Part shown: piece after piece, positions 52,988-62,925 of the stretch
How the letters are laid out: every line of letters starts with the position of its first letter
How positions within the stretch are numbered: position 1 is the first letter of the stretch
From: Nocardiopsis sp. YSL2
GTDB lineage: Bacteria > Actinomycetota > Actinomycetes > Streptosporangiales > Streptosporangiaceae
Assembly (NCBI RefSeq): GCF_030555055.1
Contig: NZ_JAMOAO010000001.1
Coordinates: forward strand, 5,146,001 to 5,210,000
Length of the DNA: 64,000 nt
Reading direction: 5' to 3'
Position numbers and translations under genes: made by a program
The notes under the pieces: model-generated
Told to the model about the DNA's origin: nothing
The model's database searches: none
Seen by the model: the letters and a program-made list of their open reading frames with translations, nothing else

Positions 52988-53260
52988 CGCCAACACAGCA
53001 CAAATCCTACCCAAAGGGACCGGCGTCGCTCTCGGTTCCGTAGCCGGGACGCCCTCGGGCAGGGCCTCCTCGGGGCTCCCCGCGATCGCCCCCTGGTCCA
53101 CCGCCGGTGCTGTCGTCCAGGCGCGGGTCCGCGTGTCGGGGCAGCCCCGTCTCGTGCGGGCGCACGGCACGCACCACCTCGGTTACTCTGCACACACCGG
53201 CCCCGTCCTTCTGGGGATCGGTCGGCCCGCCGTCCACGACACCACCACGGAGGAGCCCCG

Positions 53261-53395
53261 GTGAGCGCCTGCTGCAACCCCGGTGACCAGGACCCCACGC
53301 CGGAGGAGGGCCGAGTCGGCCGCATCGCGCTGGCCGTGATCCTCACCATCGGCGCCGCGACCCTGACCACGGTCGGCGTCCTCGTCCTGGGATGA
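53261..53395 (+). CDS. Small single-pass membrane protein
   Basis: 44 residues: polar start MSACCNPGDQDPTPEEGRVG with a Cys pair, then one membrane helix IALAVILTIGAATLTTVGVLVLG. GGAGGAGCCCC precedes GTG 53261 at a good distance. It is divergent from the putative secreted protein, with about 270 bp between. Function unknown. Confidence 0.55.
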   Translation: MSACCNPGDQDPTPEEGRVGRIALAVILTIGAATLTTVGVLVLG

Positions 53396-53566
53396 ACGAC
53401 GGACGTGCCCGCTTCGGCCGCGCCGTCCGCACGGGTTCTCCCGGGAGGGCGAAGCCGCCGTCGTCAGCGTGGGCGCACCGATCAGGCACGGACCCGATGG
53501 CATCCTCGTGGCGAGCAGGCCGGGAAGGCGGTACCCGCCGTCGGCGACGAACACTCGGAGGCCACC

Positions 53567-53920
53567 GTGTCGCGCCCCAACACCCTCGCCGTCGACTTCG
53601 ACGGTGTCATCCACGCGTACTCCAAGGGCTGGCAGGACGGCACCGTCTATGACGCCCCCGTACCCGGTGCCATCGAAGGCCTGCGCGCACTCATGGACGA
53701 GTACGCCGTGTTCATCCACACCACCCGGCGTGCGGACGACGTCGCCGCATGGCTGATCGACCAGGGTTTCGACTGTCGCACCGGGTACGAGGGCGATGTC
53801 TGGAACGAGCGGGGCGTCCTGCTGGTCACCGACCGCAAGCTGCCCGCCGTCGCCTACCTCGACGACAGGGCCGTCCGCTTCACCTCCTGGAGCCAGGCCC
53901 TGGACGACCTGCTCCCCTGA
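53567..53920 (+). CDS. HAD-superfamily phosphatase-like protein
   Basis: 117 residues. Starts LAVDFDGVIHAY with the nucleophile/acid pair D-x-D (DFDG), then IHTTRRADDVAAWL (motif II Thr), and DRKLPAVAYLDDRA with the final acidic pair. No cap domain, so it may act on macromolecules or as a nucleotide-type phosphatase. The GTG at 53567 with GGAGG upstream was chosen over an upstream start at 53405. Confidence 0.85.
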   Translation: MSRPNTLAVDFDGVIHAYSKGWQDGTVYDAPVPGAIEGLRALMDEYAVFIHTTRRADDVAAWLIDQGFDCRTGYEGDVWNERGVLLVTDRKLPAVAYLDDRAVRFTSWSQALDDLLP

Positions 53921-53994
53921 CTCCGACGCGCTCACCAGGCCGGACGTGTGACGACCGGCCGCCGGAAACGGGTCGGGCACGCGGGCCCGGTGCG

Positions 53995-56325
53995 TCAGAG
54001 CAGACTCTTCAGGTAGGACCCGGTGCGGCTGTCCGGGGCCGCCGCGACCCGCGAGGGCGTGCCCTGCACGACGATCCGGCCGCCCTCCGAACCACCGCCC
54101 GGCCCCAGGTCGATGACGTGGTCGGCGGTGGCCACCACCCGCATGTCGTGCTCGGCCGCCACCACGGTGGCGCCCGCGCCGACGAGGTCGCGCAGACGGC
54201 CGAGGAGGACGTCGGTGTCGTGGGGATGCAGTCCGGTGGTGGGCTCGTCGAGCAGGTAGACCGTGTCGGCGACGCGCCGACGCTGGAGCTCCGTGGCGAG
54301 CTTGATCCGCTGGGCCTCGCCGCCGGACAGCTCCGTGGCGGGCTGGCCCAGACGCAGGTAGCCCAGACCGACGCCGCAGAGGGTCTCCAGGGAGCGCCGC
54401 ACCGACGGCTCCTCGGTGAAGAACCCCGCCGCCTCCTCGACCGACATCGCGAGTACGTCCGCGATCGTGCGCCCCCGGTACCGTACCTGGAGCGTGTCGT
54501 CCTTGTAGCGCGTGCCGTCGCACGTCGGGCAGGGGGCGTAGGTCGTGGGCAGGAACAGCAGCTCCACCGACACGAACCCCTCTCCCTCGCAGGTCGGGCA
54601 GCGTCCCCCCACGACGTTGAAGGAGAACCGGCCGGGCCCGTAGCCGAGCGAGCGGGCCGCCTCGGTGGCCGCGAACAGCTTGCGCACCGTGTCGAAGAGC
54701 CCGGTGTAGGTCGCCAGATTGGAGCGCGGCGTCCGACCGATGGGCTGCTGGCCGACCCACACCACCCGGCCGCGCTGCGCGGCGCGGTCCGCGATCTCCG
54801 CCAGCAGGGAGGACTTGCCCGAACCCGACACCCCGGTGACGGCGGTGAACACGCCCAGGGGGATGTCGGCGTCCAGCTCCCGCAGGTTGTTGCGGCGGGC
54901 TCCCCGCAGTTCCAGGTGCCCGCTGGGGGAGTGGGTGACGTGCTCCGGCAGGACGTCGTGGAACAGGTAGCGGCGGGTCACCGACTCCCGGACCCCGCCC
55001 AGCCCGGACACCGGGCCGCTGTACAGCACGCGACCGCCGTGCTCGCCCGCCTGCGGACCGACGTCGACGATCCAGTCCGCGCCGCGCACGATGCCCGGGT
55101 CGTGCTCGACGAAGCACACGGTGTTGCCCCCGTCGCGCAGGCGCCGGAGAATCCCGGTGAGCGCCTCGCAGTCGGCCGGGTGCAGACCGGCGGAGGGCTC
55201 GTCCAGGATGTAGACCACCCCGAAGAGCCCCGTGCCCAGTTGGGTGGCCAGCCGAATCCTCTGGAACTCCCCGGTGGACAGGGTCGGTGCGGGCCGGGCC
55301 ACACTCAGATAACCCAGGCCCAGTTCCGCCAACACCTCGACCCGTGCCGTGATCTCCCCGACCAGCGCGCCGGCCGCACCCGTGTCATCCCGCCAGGGGC
55401 GGAGCAGGGCGACGAGTTCGGTCAGGGGCAGCGCCGCCAGTTCGGCGATGGTGCGCCCGGCGAAGGTGACCCGCAGCGCCTCCTGCCGCAGCCGCCGACC
55501 GCCGCATTCCCCGCAGGTCCGGTCGACCATGAACTCGGCCGCCCTGCGCCGCCGGGCCTCACTGGCGGAGGACGCGTACGCCTTGAGGACCAGCCTCCGG
55601 GCGCTGCTGTACTTGCCCTGGTAGGGGCGGTGGACACGGCCCGCCTCGCGCACCGGGTGGACGGTCACCACGGGCTGTTCCTCGGTGAACAGGATCCAGT
55701 CGCGCTCGGCCTGGGCCAGCTCGCGCCAGGGCCGGTGGATGTCGTACCCGAGGGTGTCGAGGATGTCGCGCAGGTTCTTGCCCTGCCAGGCCCCCGGCCA
55801 GGAGGCGACGGCCCCCTCGGCGATGCTCAGCCCGGGGTCGGGCACCAGCGACCCCTCGGTCACTTCGTGCTCGACCCCCTCACCGTGACAGACGGGGCAG
55901 GCGCCGGCCACGGTGTTGGGGGAGAAGGAGTCGGAGTCCAGGTGCTCGGCCCCGGGCGGATAGGTGCCCGCCCGGGACAAGAGCATGCGCAGCGTGTTGG
56001 AGAGCGTGGTCAGGGTGCCCACGGTGGAGCGCACCGAGGGAGCGGTGCGCGGCTGCGCGAGCGCCACGGCCGGCGGCATCCCGGTGACGTCGTCCACGTC
56101 CGGGGCCGGGAGCTGCTGGAGCAGCCGCCTGGCGTACGGTGCCACCGACTCCAGGTACCGGTGCTGGGACTCGGCGTAGAGCGTTCCGAAGGCCAGGGAG
56201 GACTTCCCCGACCCGGAGACCCCGGTGAAGGCGACCAGGGCGTCGCGGGGCAGCTCCGTGTCCACGTTCTTCAGGTTGTGGATGCGGGCGCCGCGCACCC
56301 GGATGCGGTCGTCGTGGTTGTCCAT
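53995..56325 (-). CDS. UvrA-like ABC ATPase (UvrA2/drug-resistance type)
   Basis: 776 residues, shorter than UvrA (~950). Two ABC units: first Walker A GVSGSGKSSLAFGT (about 35-48), signature LSTGEFQRIRL (degenerate); second Walker A GVSGSGKSSLLAEI, signature LSGGEAQRIKL, Walker B VYLLDEPTTGLHP. Zinc-finger pairs CPVCHGEG, CGECGGRR, CPTCEGEG, CPTCDG. The UvrB-binding domain seems shortened. Paralogues of this size are found near drug-resistance genes, but substrates are unclear. Confidence 0.92.
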   Translation of the reverse strand: MDNHDDRIRVRGARIHNLKNVDTELPRDALVAFTGVSGSGKSSLAFGTLYAESQHRYLESVAPYARRLLQQLPAPDVDDVTGMPPAVALAQPRTAPSVRSTVGTLTTLSNTLRMLLSRAGTYPPGAEHLDSDSFSPNTVAGACPVCHGEGVEHEVTEGSLVPDPGLSIAEGAVASWPGAWQGKNLRDILDTLGYDIHRPWRELAQAERDWILFTEEQPVVTVHPVREAGRVHRPYQGKYSSARRLVLKAYASSASEARRRRAAEFMVDRTCGECGGRRLRQEALRVTFAGRTIAELAALPLTELVALLRPWRDDTGAAGALVGEITARVEVLAELGLGYLSVARPAPTLSTGEFQRIRLATQLGTGLFGVVYILDEPSAGLHPADCEALTGILRRLRDGGNTVCFVEHDPGIVRGADWIVDVGPQAGEHGGRVLYSGPVSGLGGVRESVTRRYLFHDVLPEHVTHSPSGHLELRGARRNNLRELDADIPLGVFTAVTGVSGSGKSSLLAEIADRAAQRGRVVWVGQQPIGRTPRSNLATYTGLFDTVRKLFAATEAARSLGYGPGRFSFNVVGGRCPTCEGEGFVSVELLFLPTTYAPCPTCDGTRYKDDTLQVRYRGRTIADVLAMSVEEAAGFFTEEPSVRRSLETLCGVGLGYLRLGQPATELSGGEAQRIKLATELQRRRVADTVYLLDEPTTGLHPHDTDVLLGRLRDLVGAGATVVAAEHDMRVVATADHVIDLGPGGGSEGGRIVVQGTPSRVAAAPDSRTGSYLKSLL

Positions 56326-56501
56326 GGAACCAGCATGACCCGGTCACGGCGCCGGAACGGACCCAGGGGCCGTCCGTGTGCGGCACGCCACGGCACCCGC
56401 CGGTCCACCCGGCGCCCGTCCGGGCGGGCAGAGCACCCCCACCCGGCTCCAGGCCGCGGCTCCGTCGCCTCGGCCTCCTCCTCGTCGGGAGACGTGGCGC
56501 G

Positions 56502-57203
56502 TCAGAGGGTTCCGGAGCGCCATTGGACGTGGTCGGGAACGACGTCGTCGACGCGCCAGCCCAGCTCGGAGTCGACGGCCACGACGCCCTCCACCCTCCT
56601 GACCCGGCGGATCAGAGTCTGGGCGTCGCTCCGCTTGTCCACGACGCCCGACAGCCGCACCACCCCGTCCTCGACCGAGACGGACGGCTCGTGGACGCGT
56701 ACGGGCCGCAGGGCCTCGTCGATCTCGTTCTGGGCCTCCCGCGCGATGGCGTCGTCCTCCCTGAAGAACACCGACAGCAGGTCCCGTCGGCTCACGATCC
56801 CGAGCAGCCGCCCCTTCTCGCCGACGACCGGGAGCTGCTTGACTCCGTGCCGCTCCATCAGCCGGGCGGCTCGGGCCGCACCCGCCTCGGGGGACACGGT
56901 GAAGGCGGGACTCGTCATCAGCGCGGACGCGTTCCTGGCCGCGGCCTTGTCACTCGCACTCCCTCCAGGGCCCAGGTGGGCCCTCAGCCGGGCGCGCAGG
57001 GGCGGCTCGTAGTCCCCTCCCACGAACTCCTCCTTGTGGAGCAGGTCCGCCTCGGACACCACGCCGACCACGCGCCCCTCGTCGTCGGTCACGGGTAGCG
57101 CGCTCACCCGGTGAGCGACCAGCGCCTCGACGACCTCCCGGTAACCGGTGTCCTCGGTGACCGAGAAGACCTCGGTCGTCATGACGTCGCGAACGGTGTT
57201 CAT
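56502..57203 (-). CDS. CBS-domain pair with C-terminal BON domain
   Basis: 233 residues. CBS1 (TVRDVMTTEVFSVTEDTGYREVVEAL, ALPVTDDEGRVVGVVSEADLL), CBS2 (SALMTSPAFTVSPEAGAARAA, QLPVVGEKGRLLGIVSRRDLL), then a BON domain (about 165-230: SVSVEDGVVRLSGVVDKRSD). It probably binds adenine nucleotides and acts as a stress-state sensor. ATG 57203, with a GAGGGGAG site. A DevR-like box lies upstream. Confidence 0.93.
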   Translation of the reverse strand: MNTVRDVMTTEVFSVTEDTGYREVVEALVAHRVSALPVTDDEGRVVGVVSEADLLHKEEFVGGDYEPPLRARLRAHLGPGGSASDKAAARNASALMTSPAFTVSPEAGAARAARLMERHGVKQLPVVGEKGRLLGIVSRRDLLSVFFREDDAIAREAQNEIDEALRPVRVHEPSVSVEDGVVRLSGVVDKRSDAQTLIRRVRRVEGVVAVDSELGWRVDDVVPDHVQWRSGTL

Positions 57204-57341
57204 CACGGGCTCCCCTCGTGTCCCGGCCGCCCGGACGGTGGCCGGGCGGCTCGGTCGGCGCGACCGGCCAGGGCGGGAGTACCCCGCCGGGCCCGGCAGC
57301 GCGTCCACTCCCAGTCTGGCCCGCCGGAGTCCACCGGCCCA

Positions 57342-57355
57342 GGGCCCTGGGCCCC
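57342..57355 (-). promoter_or_regulatory. DevR/OsdR-like box upstream of the CBS-BON gene
   Basis: On the minus strand GGGGCCCAGGGCCC, matching the GGGGnCC-n2-GGnCC pattern of the boxes at 58335-58369. It lies about 140 bp before the start codon, within an 18-bp perfect palindrome GGCCCAGGGCCCTGGGCC. Confidence 0.4.
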
Positions 57356-57422
57356 GCTCCCGGCGGGCACTACGCCCCTCCCGGACCGGGGCGCTCCACC
57401 GTCATCGGCGCGCCGCCGCCGT

Positions 57423-58271
57423 TCACCCGGCGTGCACGATCATGACCGGGCACGGCGCGTGGTGCAGGAGTCCGTGGGCCGTCGCTCCCAAAGCCAGGGC
57501 CGGGAGTCCGTGCAGTCCGCGCGCGCCGACCACGAGGAGGCGGGCCCCCTGCGCCGCGCGAGCCAGGGCGGGCACGGGCGCCGACTCCACGGTCTCCGCG
57601 TCGACCGGGACGTCGGGGTACTTGGCGAACCAGGGTTCCAGGTCCTGGCGCAGTGCCTTCTCCTCGCTGGCGCGCATCGCGCCGAGGTCGTAGGAGACCA
57701 TCATCTGCGGCGGCGGAATGAGCGGTTCCCAGGCCCGGAGGACGCGCACGCGGGCCGAGCCCGTGGATGCCGCGTCGAAGGCCGCGGCCAGTGCCTTCTG
57801 CCCATGCGGGGATCCGTCGTCGCCGACCACGACGACCGGTTCGCCCTCCGTCTCGGGTTCGGGGCCGACCACGACCACCGGAACGGGCGAGTGCGCGGCC
57901 ACACGGTAGGCCACCGATCCCGCCTTCAGCCCGGGGAAGCCGCCCCGGCCCCGCAGGCCGACGACGACCATCGCCGCCTCTCCGGCCCGGTGCAGCAGTG
58001 CCGCCGTCGGCGCGTCCAGGACCGAGGTCTTCTCGACCTCCAGGTCGGAAGCCACGGCCAGGGCCCGATCGTGTGCCTCGTCGAGTATGCGGTCGAGGCT
58101 GACTCTGAGGTCCTGCTCCCGCCAGGCGAACGCCGCCTCGGCGGTGTACATGGTGAACGCCGTCAGCAGGAGGAGGCGCAGGCCGCGCCGGTCCGCCTCC
58201 GCGGCGGCCCAGTCGACCGCTTTGAGTGCCGTCTCGGATCCGTCCACCCCGACCAGGATCGACCTCTTCAT
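57423..58271 (-). CDS. Universal stress protein, two USP domains
   Basis: 282 residues. Domain 1 starts SILVGVDGSETALKAVDWAAAEA and ends with VGLRGRGGFPGLKAGSVAYRVAAHSPVPVVVV (ATP motif G-x2-G-x9-G-S/A). Domain 2 starts VVVVGDDGSPHGQKALAAAF and ends VVGARGLHGLPALALGATAHGLLHHAPCPVMIV. Tandem USPs bind ATP and belong to hypoxia/dormancy regulons in actinobacteria. Tandem DevR-like boxes lie 64-98 bp upstream. Confidence 0.95.
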   Translation of the reverse strand: MKRSILVGVDGSETALKAVDWAAAEADRRGLRLLLLTAFTMYTAEAAFAWREQDLRVSLDRILDEAHDRALAVASDLEVEKTSVLDAPTAALLHRAGEAAMVVVGLRGRGGFPGLKAGSVAYRVAAHSPVPVVVVGPEPETEGEPVVVVGDDGSPHGQKALAAAFDAASTGSARVRVLRAWEPLIPPPQMMVSYDLGAMRASEEKALRQDLEPWFAKYPDVPVDAETVESAPVPALARAAQGARLLVVGARGLHGLPALALGATAHGLLHHAPCPVMIVHAG

Positions 58272-58334
58272 GGGAATCCTCCCCTTCCGGATCTCTCAAC
58301 TCCGATCCTGCTCGCCCGGGCCCGCGCCGTCACC

Positions 58335-58369
58335 GGTCCGAAGTCCCCGATCCGTGGGCCAAGGTCCCC
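58335..58369 (-). promoter_or_regulatory. Tandem DevR/OsdR-like boxes
   Basis: Minus strand: GGGGACTTCGGACC (58335-58348) and GGGGACCTTGGCCC (58356-58369). Both resemble the DosR/DevR box (GGGACTnnnGTCCC type) and their centres are 21 bp apart, two helical turns, as in DosR promoters with tandem sites. The regulator is not in the window. Confidence 0.6.
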
Positions 58370-58742
58370 GGACGCGCGGTCGCCCCCGCCTTCCCGGCGC
58401 CGCGGAGGCCGGGAGGTGAGGGGGCATGGTGACCGGCCCCAACGCCCCTTCGGCCGAGGACGTCCGTGCCTTGGCGCGGGCGCTGGAGCGGGGCAGGCTG
58501 AAAGGAACGAGGAGTCCCGCGCGGCGCGTGTGCGGAGGATCCCCGCACCGTGACCCACCGGCGCGGGATGCCCGGGAGGCGTACGCCGTCGCCCGTGCCG
58601 TGCGGCCGGGCCGATGCCACCCAAGTGGTGGGGGAACACCTCGCGGGGGCGGCCCGGCACGTGCCCGGACGCGGGGGAGCGGCCATAGGCCCCGTCCGGG
58701 TGCGACTTCCTGCCCTGCCGCGAGTGCGTCCTCCGACGCACA
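58370..58742. other. Divergent region between USP and P1B-5 ATPase genes
   Basis: No gene is recognisable. GGCCATAGGCC (58681-58691), within GCGGCCATAGGCCCC, is a possible further DevR-type dyad close to the ATPase start. Confidence 0.4.
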
Positions 58743-61184
58743 GTGGACGGTATGGATGCCATGGATTCTGAGGAGCGCGGGTCCCGTCCGCTCCTGACCG
58801 CTCCGGTCGCTCTGTTCGCCGTGTGCCTGACCGGGTTGGTGGTCGGCGGGGCCCTGCGCGTGTCGGGACTCGTGGTGGCCTCCGACACCGCCTGGCTGGT
58901 GGCGACCGCCGTCGCCGCCGTCGCCTCGGCGTGGTGGGTGCTGCGGGGGCTGCGGCACCGCGAGGGGGGCGCCGACGTCATCGCCCTGCTGGCACTGGTC
59001 GGCGCCGTGCTCGTGGGAGAGCTGGCCGCGGGCGCGATCGTCGCCCTCATGTTCACCGGAGGCCGGCTGCTGGAGGACCGGGCGGACCGGCGCGCCCGCC
59101 GGGATCTGAGCGACCTGCTCTCCCGCGCCCCCCGTACCGCGCACCTCGTCGACGGCGACCAGGTGGCCACCGTCCCGGCCGAACAGGTGCGCCCCGGCGA
59201 CCTCCTGCTGGTCCGGCCCGGGGAGACCCTGCCCGTCGACGGCCGTGTCACCCGGGGACCGGCCGTGGTGGACGAATCGGTGGTGACCGGCGAACCCCTC
59301 CCGGCCGAGCGCGCCGTGGACGAGGAGGTGCGCGGTGGCACCGTCAACGCCGGCGGCCCCTTCCGCATGCGCGCCACGACCGACGCCGGGCAGAGCGCGT
59401 TCGCCGCGATCGTCCGACTGGCCCGTGAGGCCCAGGCCCGCACGGCGCCGTTCGTGCGCATGGCCGACCGCTACGCGGCCGTCTTCCTCCCGGTCACCGT
59501 CGTGATCGCGGGCGCCGCCTGGTGGCTCTCCGGCGACCCCGTGCGCGCGGTGGCGGTCCTGGTGGTGGCCACGCCGTGCCCGCTCATCCTGGCCGCGCCC
59601 ATCGCCTTCACCTCCGGCATGTCGCGGGCGGCGCGTCGGGGGGTGATCGTGCGCGGAGGCTCGGCCCTGGAGCGGCTGGCCGATGCCCGGGTGCTGCTCT
59701 TCGACAAGACCGGAACCGTGACCGAGGGGCGGCCCCGGCTGAGCCGCACGGCCGTCGGCCCCGAAACGTCCCCCGACGAGGTCCTGCGCCTGGCCGCCTC
59801 GCTCGACCAGGTCTCGCCGCACGTGCTGGCCACGGCGATCGTGCGCGCGGCCCGTGAGCGCGGTCTGCGCCTCGAACAGCCCGAGGAGACGGCCGAGGAA
59901 CTGGGGCAGGGGATCGGCGGCACGGTCGGCGGACGACCGGTCCGCGTGGGCAAGGCCGCCTGGGCCGGAGAGGGCGCCGCCGAGCCCGACTGGGTGGCCC
60001 GGGCCCGCGCCGAAGGGGCCCGGGACGGGGCGGTGACCGTGTTCGTCGGTGTCGACGGACAGCTGCGCGGAGTCCTGCTCCTGCGCGACCGGCTGCGCGC
60101 GGACGCACCCCGCACGCTGCGGCTCCTGCGCCTGGCGGGCATCGAGAGAGCCGTCATGGTGACCGGGGACCGGGGCGAGGTCGCCGAGCGGGTCGCCGCG
60201 TACGTGGGCGCGGACGCGGTGCACGCCGAACAGTCGCCCTCGGACAAGGTGGACGTGGTGCGGGCCGAGAGCGGGCACGCCGCGACGGTCATGGTCGGTG
60301 ACGGCGTCAACGACGCCCCCGCCCTGGCCGCCGCGGGGGTGGGCGTGGCACTGGGTGCCCGGGGCTCGACCGCCTCATCGGAGACCGCGGACGTCGTGGT
60401 CACCGTGGACCGTCTGTCCAGGGTGGCCGAGAGCCTGGCCATCGCCCGCCGCACCCGGGTGATCGCACGCCAGAGCGCCGGCGCCGGGATGCTGCTGTCG
60501 GCGGTCGCGATGGTCGTCGCCGCGATCGGTCTGCTGCCCCCGACGGCGGGCGCGCTCACCCAGGAGGCGATCGACGTCGTGGTGATCCTCAACGCCCTGC
60601 GGGCCCTGACCGGCGGTCGCCGCGGCCGCGTGCCGGAGCTGCGCGGTGACGACGCCGAGCTCGTGCGCGCACTGGAGGAGGAGCACTCCCGGCTGTGGCC
60701 GCGGATCGAGGCGCTCGTACCCGCGGCCGAGCAGCTGGCCGGCGGGGGGCCGGACACGGCCGCGACGGCGGCCGGGCTCCGCGACTTCCTCGACGACCTG
60801 GCCGTGCACGAGGAGCGGGACGAGCACCTGCTCTACCCGCGGGTCGCCGGGGCCCTGGGAGGGCCCGAGACCACCGCCACGATGAGCCGGGGGCACAAGG
60901 AGATCGAGGATCTGTCGCGGCGCCTGCGCATGGCCCTGGACGAGGCCGCCGGAGCGCCCGGTGACGGCCGGGCTCAGCGGTACGCGGCCCGTCTGGCCAT
61001 CGAGCTCCACGCCGTCCTGCGCCTGCACTTCGCCCAGGAGGAGGAGAACTTCCACGTCCTCGCCGACCCCGACCGGGGCGTCGGGGACGACGAACGCCGT
61101 CCCGGCGGGTCCCGGGGTTCAGCTTCGGCCGGGGAGAGCGGAACCGGGACACGGGGTGAGACCGGAACCGGGACGCGGTGGTAG
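58743..61184 (+). CDS. P1B-5-type metal ATPase fused to a hemerythrin domain (Nia-like)
   Basis: 813 residues. P-type ATPase core: TGEP (actuator), TPCP (277-280), DKTGT (Asp321), GDGVNDAPA, and [17 protein letters not shown] in the last helices. Residues about 630-790 form a hemerythrin-like helical bundle with His and Glu ligands ([45 protein letters not shown]). TPCP plus hemerythrin defines P1B-5, whose rhizobial member Nia exports Ni/Fe under low oxygen. Start: GTG 58743, or ATG 58752/58761. Confidence 0.92.
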   Translation: MDGMDAMDSEERGSRPLLTAPVALFAVCLTGLVVGGALRVSGLVVASDTAWLVATAVAAVASAWWVLRGLRHREGGADVIALLALVGAVLVGELAAGAIVALMFTGGRLLEDRADRRARRDLSDLLSRAPRTAHLVDGDQVATVPAEQVRPGDLLLVRPGETLPVDGRVTRGPAVVDESVVTGEPLPAERAVDEEVRGGTVNAGGPFRMRATTDAGQSAFAAIVRLAREAQARTAPFVRMADRYAAVFLPVTVVIAGAAWWLSGDPVRAVAVLVVATPCPLILAAPIAFTSGMSRAARRGVIVRGGSALERLADARVLLFDKTGTVTEGRPRLSRTAVGPETSPDEVLRLAASLDQVSPHVLATAIVRAARERGLRLEQPEETAEELGQGIGGTVGGRPVRVGKAAWAGEGAAEPDWVARARAEGARDGAVTVFVGVDGQLRGVLLLRDRLRADAPRTLRLLRLAGIERAVMVTGDRGEVAERVAAYVGADAVHAEQSPSDKVDVVRAESGHAATVMVGDGVNDAPALAAAGVGVALGARGSTASSETADVVVTVDRLSRVAESLAIARRTRVIARQSAGAGMLLSAVAMVVAAIGLLPPTAGALTQEAIDVVVILNALRALTGGRRGRVPELRGDDAELVRALEEEHSRLWPRIEALVPAAEQLAGGGPDTAATAAGLRDFLDDLAVHEERDEHLLYPRVAGALGGPETTATMSRGHKEIEDLSRRLRMALDEAAGAPGDGRAQRYAARLAIELHAVLRLHFAQEEENFHVLADPDRGVGDDERRPGGSRGSASAGESGTGTRGETGTGTRW

Positions 61185-61425
61185 CGCAGCGGTGGTAGCG
61201 CAAGGACCGGCGCCTGCCGCGGGGGAGGGCCGGCGACCGGTGCGTCCCCGCGGCGGGACGGACCGCCCCCGGACATCGGAGGGGACCGCCCCGGACACCG
61301 GGAGCGGCCGCGGGGCCGGGGGTTTCATGCGCGGCCTCGGCGCACAGCCGGGCCACAGGGCACCCGCCAACCACGGGAACGGTCCTCCGGTGGGAGCCGG
61401 AGACCGGCCCCCACCGGAGGAGGGA

Positions 61426-62166
61426 TCACACCGCCGGGCCGCCCGGCGGGCTCCCAGCGCGCCAGTCGTCCGCAACGGTCTCCTCCGGTTCCGATCCGCC
61501 GGTGTCCAGGCGGAAGGGCGGGTAGCGGTCCGTCATCAGCGCGGCGTAGACCATGACCCGCAGCACCCAGCGGTTCAGGCCGACCACGAGATCGAACAGG
61601 CCCCGAGGATAGGTTCCCGTGAAGAGCAGGGCGATGGCCGCGAACAGCACGAGCAGGCCGATCAGCCCGGGTGAGCGGAACACCGTCCCGGCCGCTTCGG
61701 CCGCCCCCTCGTCCGTCCAGCCCGTGGTGATGCTCACGCCCCCGTAGACGAAGAGCCCCACCACCAGGTAGTGCGGAACCGCCAGCAGCCACCACTTGAC
61801 CAGGACCAGTCCGCGGGACATCCGTTCCGGTGCCCGGACCGTCAGCCGCGCGGGGTAGTCGACGTCTCCGGACAGGGTGAAGGGCGGGTAGCGGTCGGTG
61901 CCCAGCACCCAGTAGGCGTAGAACCCGACCCTCCAGCTCCATCGCAGCACCCCGGTGTTGAACTCGAACAACCTCCGCGGATAGCGGCCGGTGAACAGGA
62001 TCGCGAAGAAGGCCACCACGGTCACGGCGAAGAAGCCGATCCACAGGAAGAACAGCACGATGTAGTGGGGCAGCGCCAGCAGCCACTTCACAAGCCAGAG
62101 CCATCGGCTCACCGTGGGATCGGGCGTCGCCTCGACTCGTACCGGGTAGCGTGTGCCATCGGTCAT
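61426..62166 (-). CDS. DUF4389 membrane protein
   Basis: 246 residues in two similar halves. Each has a W-P-H-Y helix segment (KWLLALPHYIVLFFLWIGFF; KWWLLAVPHYLVVGLF) and a (F/L)TG-x-YPR motif (ILFTGRYPRRLFEFNTG; LLFTGTYPRGLFDLVVG), with D-R-Y-P-P-F at the end of each half. No known function. ATG 62166 opens the first half. The 196-bp gap to the flavodoxin gene may hold a DevR-like site (62265-62278). Confidence 0.9.
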   Translation of the reverse strand: MTDGTRYPVRVEATPDPTVSRWLWLVKWLLALPHYIVLFFLWIGFFAVTVVAFFAILFTGRYPRRLFEFNTGVLRWSWRVGFYAYWVLGTDRYPPFTLSGDVDYPARLTVRAPERMSRGLVLVKWWLLAVPHYLVVGLFVYGGVSITTGWTDEGAAEAAGTVFRSPGLIGLLVLFAAIALLFTGTYPRGLFDLVVGLNRWVLRVMVYAALMTDRYPPFRLDTGGSEPEETVADDWRAGSPPGGPAV

Positions 62167-62362
62167 GTCGGCCACCTCTCCGGGACGGCCGTTCGGTCGC
62201 CCCCACGTTCGACACTGCACCCCCTCGGTGAGCCGCGGTCAGGGCTCTGGGGCGTCTTTTCGCAGGTCGTTCGGCCCCCTCGGGCGGGGAACTGCGCCCC
62301 TAGCGCCGCCGACGTCCCCGCACCCAGGCTGGAGGGGAGCGAGGGGACACGGAGGTTCCGGC

Positions 62363-62890
62363 ATGAGGGTGTTGGTCGGATATGCGAGCGAACACGGATC
62401 CACCCGGGAGGTCGCGCAGAGGATCGCCGACCGCCTGAGCGAGCGCGGGCACAGCGTGGAGGTGTGGACCCTGGCCGACGCCCCCTCGGCCGACGGCTAC
62501 GAGGCCGTGGTCCTGGGTAGCGCCGTGCACGGCGGCGCCTGGCTCGCGGAGGCCTCCGACTACCTGCACGCCAACACCGCGCCGCTCGGCCAACGGCCGG
62601 TCTGGGCGTTCAGCGTGGGGCTGGCACGGGCCGTCGGGGGCTGGTTCCACAAGCACGCCCGGGACCCCCAGGAGGTCACGGAGCTGCGCGAAAGCGCCCG
62701 TCTCCGCGAACACCGCCTCCTGGCCGGCGCCCTGAGCCCCGAACACCTGCCCATGTTCGGTCGTGCCGTCTACCGGATCATGGGCGGACGCTACGGCGAC
62801 TTCCGTGACTGGACGGAGATCGACGACTGGGCCGGGGCGATCGCCGCGGACCTGTCCTCCAGCCGGCCCCCGGGCGCCGCCGCGGTATGA
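62363..62890 (+). CDS. Flavodoxin-fold protein (HemG/flavodoxin-5 type)
   Basis: 175 residues. FMN phosphate loop YASEHGSTREVAQ at 7-19, then VVLGSAVHGGAW; FSVGLARAV is the third loop; the tail MGGRYGDFRDWTEIDDWAGAIA is typical of protoporphyrinogen-oxidase-HemG-like flavodoxins. It may serve low-oxygen redox. ATG 62363 with GGAGG upstream. Confidence 0.9.
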   Translation: MRVLVGYASEHGSTREVAQRIADRLSERGHSVEVWTLADAPSADGYEAVVLGSAVHGGAWLAEASDYLHANTAPLGQRPVWAFSVGLARAVGGWFHKHARDPQEVTELRESARLREHRLLAGALSPEHLPMFGRAVYRIMGGRYGDFRDWTEIDDWAGAIAADLSSSRPPGAAAV

Positions 62891-62925
62891 CCGCCCCGGC
62901 GCCCGCGGCGCCCGCGGCCTCCGCG

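Noticed and set aside
53995-56325. Main excinuclease UvrA
   Set aside because: Too short (776 residues), degenerate first signature (LSTGEFQRI) and a shortened insertion; better as a UvrA2-like paralogue.
61185-61425. tRNA or small RNA in the repeat-containing gap (GTGGTAGCGCA occurs twice)
   Set aside because: The duplicated 11-mer does not form a cloverleaf, and no promoter or terminator is convincing.
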